Below, one piece after another: positions 23,422-26,322 of a stretch of 26,322 nucleotides of DNA. Position numbers and translations under genes: made by a program. Each line of letters opens with the position of its first letter. The first letter of the stretch is position 1. This DNA is from Gammaproteobacteria bacterium UBA2675 (lineage in GTDB: Bacteria > Pseudomonadota > Gammaproteobacteria > Pseudomonadales > Pseudohongiellaceae). The notes under the pieces are model-generated. The model was not told where the DNA came from. It was given only the letters and a program-made list of their open reading frames with translations, and made no database searches. The stretch is taken from positions 270,063 to 296,384 of the forward strand of contig DEMH01000012.1 in the NCBI GenBank assembly GCA_002354805.1, written 5' to 3'.

Positions 23422-23925
23422 ATGGCTCGATACTCAATGGAGCGCAAAGAGGCTGTTTTGAAAAAGTTACTGCCGCCCAATAATCGTGCAGTAACACAAG
23501 TCGCACAGGAGGAAGGCATAAGCGATCAAACCCTTTATAATTGGCTGAAAGTCAAACGTCATGAAGGGGCGCCAGTGCCAGGAAAAAACAGACCAGACAA
23601 TGATTGGTCAGCAGATGCCAAGTTCGCCGCCGTGGTGGAAACCGCTGGCATGACTGCCGAGGAGTTAAGCCAGTATTGCCGTGAGAAGGGGCTGTACCCA
23701 GCCCAGATCGAACAATGGCGCCAGGCCTGCCTGAATGGGCCGGAGAATAGCGAAAAACAAAGTAAGCAGGAGAAGCGCCAGGGCATGGCGGATCGTAAAA
23801 AAATAAAACAGTTACAGGCTGAAATTCGACGCAAGGACAAGGCGCTGGCAGAAGCCGCTGCGTTACTGGTGTTGTCAAAAAAGCTCGACGCCTTGTACGG
23901 GATAGATCAGGACGAGGACAATTGA
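23422..23925 (+). CDS. IS3-type transposase OrfA (element C)
   Basis: This 167-residue protein starts MARYSMERKEAVLKKLLPP and carries a helix-turn-helix, EGISDQTLYNWLKV (about 31-44), for terminal-repeat binding, then an AKFAAVVETAGM segment with a second HTH-like unit (YCREKGLYPAQIEQW). The C-terminus is a charged coiled coil (RKKIKQLQAEIRRKDKALAEAAAL) that normally mediates multimerisation. It looks complete. The stop overlaps the orfB start as TTGA. The heptamer A-AAA-AAG at 23877-23883, in the correct phase for -1 slippage, would give an OrfAB fusion. Confidence 0.88.
   Translation: MARYSMERKEAVLKKLLPPNNRAVTQVAQEEGISDQTLYNWLKVKRHEGAPVPGKNRPDNDWSADAKFAAVVETAGMTAEELSQYCREKGLYPAQIEQWRQACLNGPENSEKQSKQEKRQGMADRKKIKQLQAEIRRKDKALAEAAALLVLSKKLDALYGIDQDEDN
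23877..23883 (+). promoter_or_regulatory. A6G slippery heptamer, putative -1 ribosomal frameshift site
   Basis: A-AAA-AAG with orfA codons AAA and AAG in phase is the canonical IS3-type slip site. The -1 frame after it is open right into orfB, so slippage would produce the OrfAB transposase. A short AGGAC/GTCCT pairing spanning the orfA stop lies about 30 nt downstream. It may be a stimulator, though it is rather distant. Confidence 0.6.
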
Positions 23926-24989
23926 CGTCCTTGGCTGAGCGCACACAGCAACTGGCTTGGTTTGAACAGGCTGTTGATGCAGGTGCCCGCCGTGACAAGG
24001 CAGCCGAAGTGTTGGATATCAGCGAGCGAACGTTGCGACGTTGGCGCACTGAGAGTGGGTTTGTGCGTGAAGATGGCAGAATGCACGCAGTGCGTCCTGA
24101 GCCTCGCAATAAGCTGAGTGAGGAAGAGGAGATAGCGATCCTTTGTCTGTGCAATCTGGAAGAATATGCGAATCTGCCGCCGTCGCAGATCGTGCCACGG
24201 TTGGCCGATGCTGGTTTGTATCTGGCATCGGAGGCCACGTTCTACCGGATACTGAGAAAGCACGGCCAATTGGGTCGACGAGGCCGAGCGGCACATCCCA
24301 AAGCGCGGCCGGGACCGACCAGCCACACCGCCAATGCTCCGAATCAGCTCTGGAGCTGGGATATAAGCTATCTACCCTCGCGTGTGCGAGGCCGGTTCTG
24401 GTATCTGTATTTGGTGCTCGATGTCTACAGTCGCAAGATCGTTGCCTGGGAAGTGCACGAAGTAGAATCTGGTGAGCTGGCTTCAAAGCTGATTGAACGG
24501 GCAGTGATCAGAGAGAGGTGTTTGAAAAAACCGTTGGTGCTGCACGCCGATAATGGCGCACCAATGACCTCAAGCACATTACAGGCAAAGATGGCGGATC
24601 TGGGGATCGTGCCATCGCACAGCCGACCTCGGGTGAGCAATGACAACGCGTTCTCTGAGTCGCTGTTCCGAACGGTGAAGTATTGCCCGCAGTGGCCTTC
24701 GCAGGGCTTTTTAGAGTTGTGCGAAGCGCGTCGGTGGATGCTGCAGTTCGAGCGTTTTTATAACGAAGAACACCGCCACAGTGCGATCAAGTTTGTCACC
24801 CCGGCGCAGCGACATCGTGGCGAGGACAAGACGATATTACTCAAACGTCGTGCTGTGTATGAACAGGCTAAACGACAACGTCCAGAGCGCTGGTCACGGG
24901 ACATAAAAGACATGACGCCTGTCGGTTCAGTGAGCTTGAATCCGAGTTATTGTCAAATCTGGTGTATGCCCATCAGGCAGCGTTCCTGA
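23922..24989 (+). CDS. IS3-type transposase OrfB, DDE integrase, C-terminal tail replaced by IS256 (element C)
   Basis: This is a 355-residue reading frame, with a TTG start overlapping the orfA stop if made alone. The N-terminus has a helix-turn-helix (VLDISERTLRRWR, about 30-42). The rve integrase core has D147 (WSWDISYL), D210 (LHADNGAP) and E246 (NAFSESLF), with exactly 35 residues between the second D and E as is usual. The ending RPERWSRDIKDM..VGSVSLNP is typical of this subgroup. From 24945 the codons belong to the IS256 end, adding 14 foreign residues to TGA 24989, so only a short native tail is lost. The protein might remain active, but its element no longer has an adjacent right end. 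Confidence 0.85.
   Translation: MTSLAERTQQLAWFEQAVDAGARRDKAAEVLDISERTLRRWRTESGFVREDGRMHAVRPEPRNKLSEEEEIAILCLCNLEEYANLPPSQIVPRLADAGLYLASEATFYRILRKHGQLGRRGRAAHPKARPGPTSHTANAPNQLWSWDISYLPSRVRGRFWYLYLVLDVYSRKIVAWEVHEVESGELASKLIERAVIRERCLKKPLVLHADNGAPMTSSTLQAKMADLGIVPSHSRPRVSNDNAFSESLFRTVKYCPQWPSQGFLELCEARRWMLQFERFYNEEHRHSAIKFVTPAQRHRGEDKTILLKRRAVYEQAKRQRPERWSRDIKDMTPVGSVSLNPSYCQIWCMPIRQRS
24945..24968. repeat. Left terminal inverted repeat of IS256-family element D
   Basis: It reads AGTTAT, a 7-base variable part, then TCTGGTGTATG, and pairs with the reverse complement of 26299-26322 at 19 of 24 positions. Confidence 0.8.
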
Positions 24990-26223
24990 CTGATTGATCC
25001 TTTACTACTTCTCCATCTTGGAACTCGACATTGTTGATGACCAGCTCCAGCATGTTAAATCCTTTGATTCGCTTCCAGCGATTTTGTGCGCTTTGCAGCA
25101 ATTTGAAGACCATGGCCAGTGTGGTGTCACGCGACCCACAGTTGCGTGTCTTCTTCGTTCTCAGGCGCACCGTGGCAAAGGTCGACTCAATCGGATTGGT
25201 CGTTCGAAGGTGCACCCAGTGAGCAGCCGGATAGTCATAAAACGCCAGCAACTCTTGCCGATCTTTGGCCAGACACTCCATGGCCTTCGGGTACTTATCC
25301 TGAAAGCGGGCCAGGGTGGTGTCAAACGCCTTGTGGGCCTGTTCTCGTGTCTCTGCCTGCCATATCTGGTGCAGCGCTGCCTTCACTTTTGGCTGCATGG
25401 CTTTGGGCAATTTGTTCAGCACGTTGGCCGTTTTGTGTACCCAGCAGCGCTGTTGCCGGGCCTGAGGAAAGACCTTGTGCAATGCCTTCCAAAAGCCCAG
25501 TGCCCCATCGCCAATGGCCAGCTTCGGCACAGTACTCAGCCCGCGTTGTTGCAGTCCACGCAGCACCTCCAGCCAGCTGGCCTCGGACTCGCGGTAGCCG
25601 TCCTCGATGGCGACCAGTTCCTTGCGCCCGTGCTCTGTCACGCCCACAACCACCAGCAGGCACAAGCGGTCATCCTGGCGCACGTTGGAGTAGACCCCAT
25701 CAGCCCACAGGTAGACGTAGCGTTTGCCGCTGAGCTCGCGCCGCTGCCATGCTTTGTGTTCATCCACCCAGCGCTCTTTGAGTCGACTGATGGTGTTGGC
25801 AGACAAGCCTTTGGCCTGCTCGCCGACCAGCGCACCGAGCGCTTCCTGGAAGTCGCCGGTGGAGATCCCGCGCAGGTACAGCCAGGGGATCAGTTCATCG
25901 ACGCTTTTGGCGCGCTTCAGATACGGTGGCAACAGAGCGCTATTGAATTTTACGCCACTGCCGCTGCGATCGCGCACCTTCGGCACCTTGACGGCGACAT
26001 CGCCCACACCGGTCTGCACAGTGCGCTCGGGCAGGTAGCCATTGCGCACGATCGCCTGACGACCGTGCTCATCGGTCAAATCGCTGAACTGCTTCAGAAG
26101 CTGCTCAAGCTCAGCTTGAACCGCCTCGTTGATCAGCTTGCGTGCGCCGCTGCGTATCAGTTCATGCAATGGATCGCTCTCCACTACTGGCTCAGAAACA
26201 ATGTTCAATGTAGACTTGCTCAT
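24973..26223 (-). CDS. IS256-family transposase (mutator type)
   Basis: This 416-residue DDE transposase has D175 (YLWADGVYSN), D239 (LAIGDGALGF) and E346 (TTNPIESTFA), plus the family's C..H element in QRCWVHKTANVLNKLPK (about 259-274) and GRKELVAIEDGYRESE. I start at the ATG at 26223 (MSKSTLNIV) because AGGAG lies 8 bases upstream; an in-frame ATG 14 residues earlier has no such site. It appears fully intact and is the only complete mobile element in the window. It runs against the direction of the glycan operon, and its stop lies inside the foreign tail of the IS3 orfB. Confidence 0.93.
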   Translation of the reverse strand: MSKSTLNIVSEPVVESDPLHELIRSGARKLINEAVQAELEQLLKQFSDLTDEHGRQAIVRNGYLPERTVQTGVGDVAVKVPKVRDRSGSGVKFNSALLPPYLKRAKSVDELIPWLYLRGISTGDFQEALGALVGEQAKGLSANTISRLKERWVDEHKAWQRRELSGKRYVYLWADGVYSNVRQDDRLCLLVVVGVTEHGRKELVAIEDGYRESEASWLEVLRGLQQRGLSTVPKLAIGDGALGFWKALHKVFPQARQQRCWVHKTANVLNKLPKAMQPKVKAALHQIWQAETREQAHKAFDTTLARFQDKYPKAMECLAKDRQELLAFYDYPAAHWVHLRTTNPIESTFATVRLRTKKTRNCGSRDTTLAMVFKLLQSAQNRWKRIKGFNMLELVINNVEFQDGEVVKDQSVRNAA

Positions 26224-26298
26224 GGCGTATCTCCTACTGTTGGTTGTGATCGTCGTGGTGATCAACCAACAGGATACGCCACCTGTTTACCTCAATGC

Positions 26299-26322
26299 CA
26301 TACACCAGAAATCAGCATAACT
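26299..26322. repeat. Right terminal inverted repeat of IS256-family element D
   Basis: CATACACCAGA at the inner end and ATAACT at the outer end mirror the left repeat at 24945-24968. It ends exactly at the last base of the window, so the true outer limit may lie a few bases further. Confidence 0.75.

Larger units (their letters stand above)
23357..24944 (+). mobile_element. IS element C: IS3-type two-ORF element, right end cut by IS256
   Basis: The left end TGTCAGGATAGTTG at 23357 is followed by orfA (23422-23925) and orfB, overlapping by 4 bp. An A6G slippery run lies near the end of orfA. The element is broken at 24945, within the last codons of orfB, by the inverted repeat of an IS256-type element. 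The rest of its right end is outside the window. Confidence 0.75.
24945..26322 (-). mobile_element. IS element D: complete IS256-family insertion sequence
   Basis: The terminal inverted repeats are 24945-24968 and 26299-26322 (the window end): 19 of 24 positions match, with the outer AGTTAT and inner TCTGGTGTATG fully identical. One intact transposase gene lies between them on the minus strand. The left edge falls inside orfB of element C. Further outer bases of the repeat, or a target duplication, cannot be checked because the window ends here. Confidence 0.85.

Noticed and set aside
23552..24238. Antisense open frame of 228 codons
   Set aside because: Lies across the IS3 orfA/orfB pair, which have clear motifs; the composition (Ser/Arg/Cys/Pro-rich) is typical of a shadow.
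25119..25733. + strand open frame of 204 codons
   Set aside because: Opposite strand of the IS256 transposase; Ser/Pro/Ala-rich with no motif.
1..26322. tRNA, rRNA or CRISPR array
   Set aside because: I saw no cloverleaf-like gene, rRNA-like block or regularly spaced direct repeats by eye; a dedicated scan was not possible.

Overview
The window reads as an accessory surface-polysaccharide locus of a gammaproteobacterium, probably marine and possibly Marinobacter-like. That guess rests on the EPS-type MarR remnant, the RfaH/ops system, the GGGGACGG hairpin repeats and general protein character, with no database search; the genus is low confidence. Nearly all real genes lie on the + strand.

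Layout. (1) 1-984: the 3' part of a beta-CASP metallo-beta-lactamase protein with a palindromic repeat inserted in frame. (2) 985-1583: a regulatory graveyard holding an internally deleted EPS-type MarR regulator, a C-terminal (KOW) remnant of RfaH/NusG, a perfect 11-bp-stem hairpin and a canonical ops element (GGCGGTAGCGTG, 1518-1529), the DNA/RNA target of RfaH. (3) 1584-3377: a PglK/MsbA-type ABC exporter, the likely lipid-linked glycan flippase. (4) 3405-14618: a tightly packed, mostly overlapping operon for a pseudaminic-acid-type nonulosonic acid: PseB, PseC, a cytidylyltransferase fused to an aldo/keto reductase, an SDR, PseG, PseH, then a five-protein acyl module (ACP, ANL ligase, FabG-like reductase, large GNAT, PIG-L deacetylase) with PseI embedded in it. 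(5) 14732-23040: a clearly more AT-rich block with a GT-B glycosyltransferase, UDP-xylose synthase, a GT-A-like transferase, Gmd and Fcl (GDP-L-fucose), a GT2 transferase fused to a hexapeptide acetyltransferase, and a Wzy-like polymerase whose stop codon comes from an insertion sequence. (6) 23008-26322: nested insertion sequences. An IS3-type left end (A) is interrupted by a second IS (B), that by a related third (C), and C by a complete IS256-family element (D) whose right inverted repeat coincides with the window end.

How it fits together. PseB to PseI would make a CMP-activated pseudaminic-type sugar, Uxs supplies UDP-xylose and Gmd/Fcl supply GDP-fucose. Three glycosyltransferase candidates assemble a repeat unit, the ABC protein would flip it and Wzy polymerise it. 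The ops element suggests the long operon depends on an RfaH encoded elsewhere, since the local copy is a remnant. The most interesting part is the ACP/ligase/FabG/GNAT/PIG-L set beside PseI: it looks like a route to replace an N-acetyl group with an ACP-delivered (possibly 3-hydroxy) acyl group. The AKR domain plus SDR are candidates for a second modification such as epimerisation. These pathway assignments are inferences from family and context.
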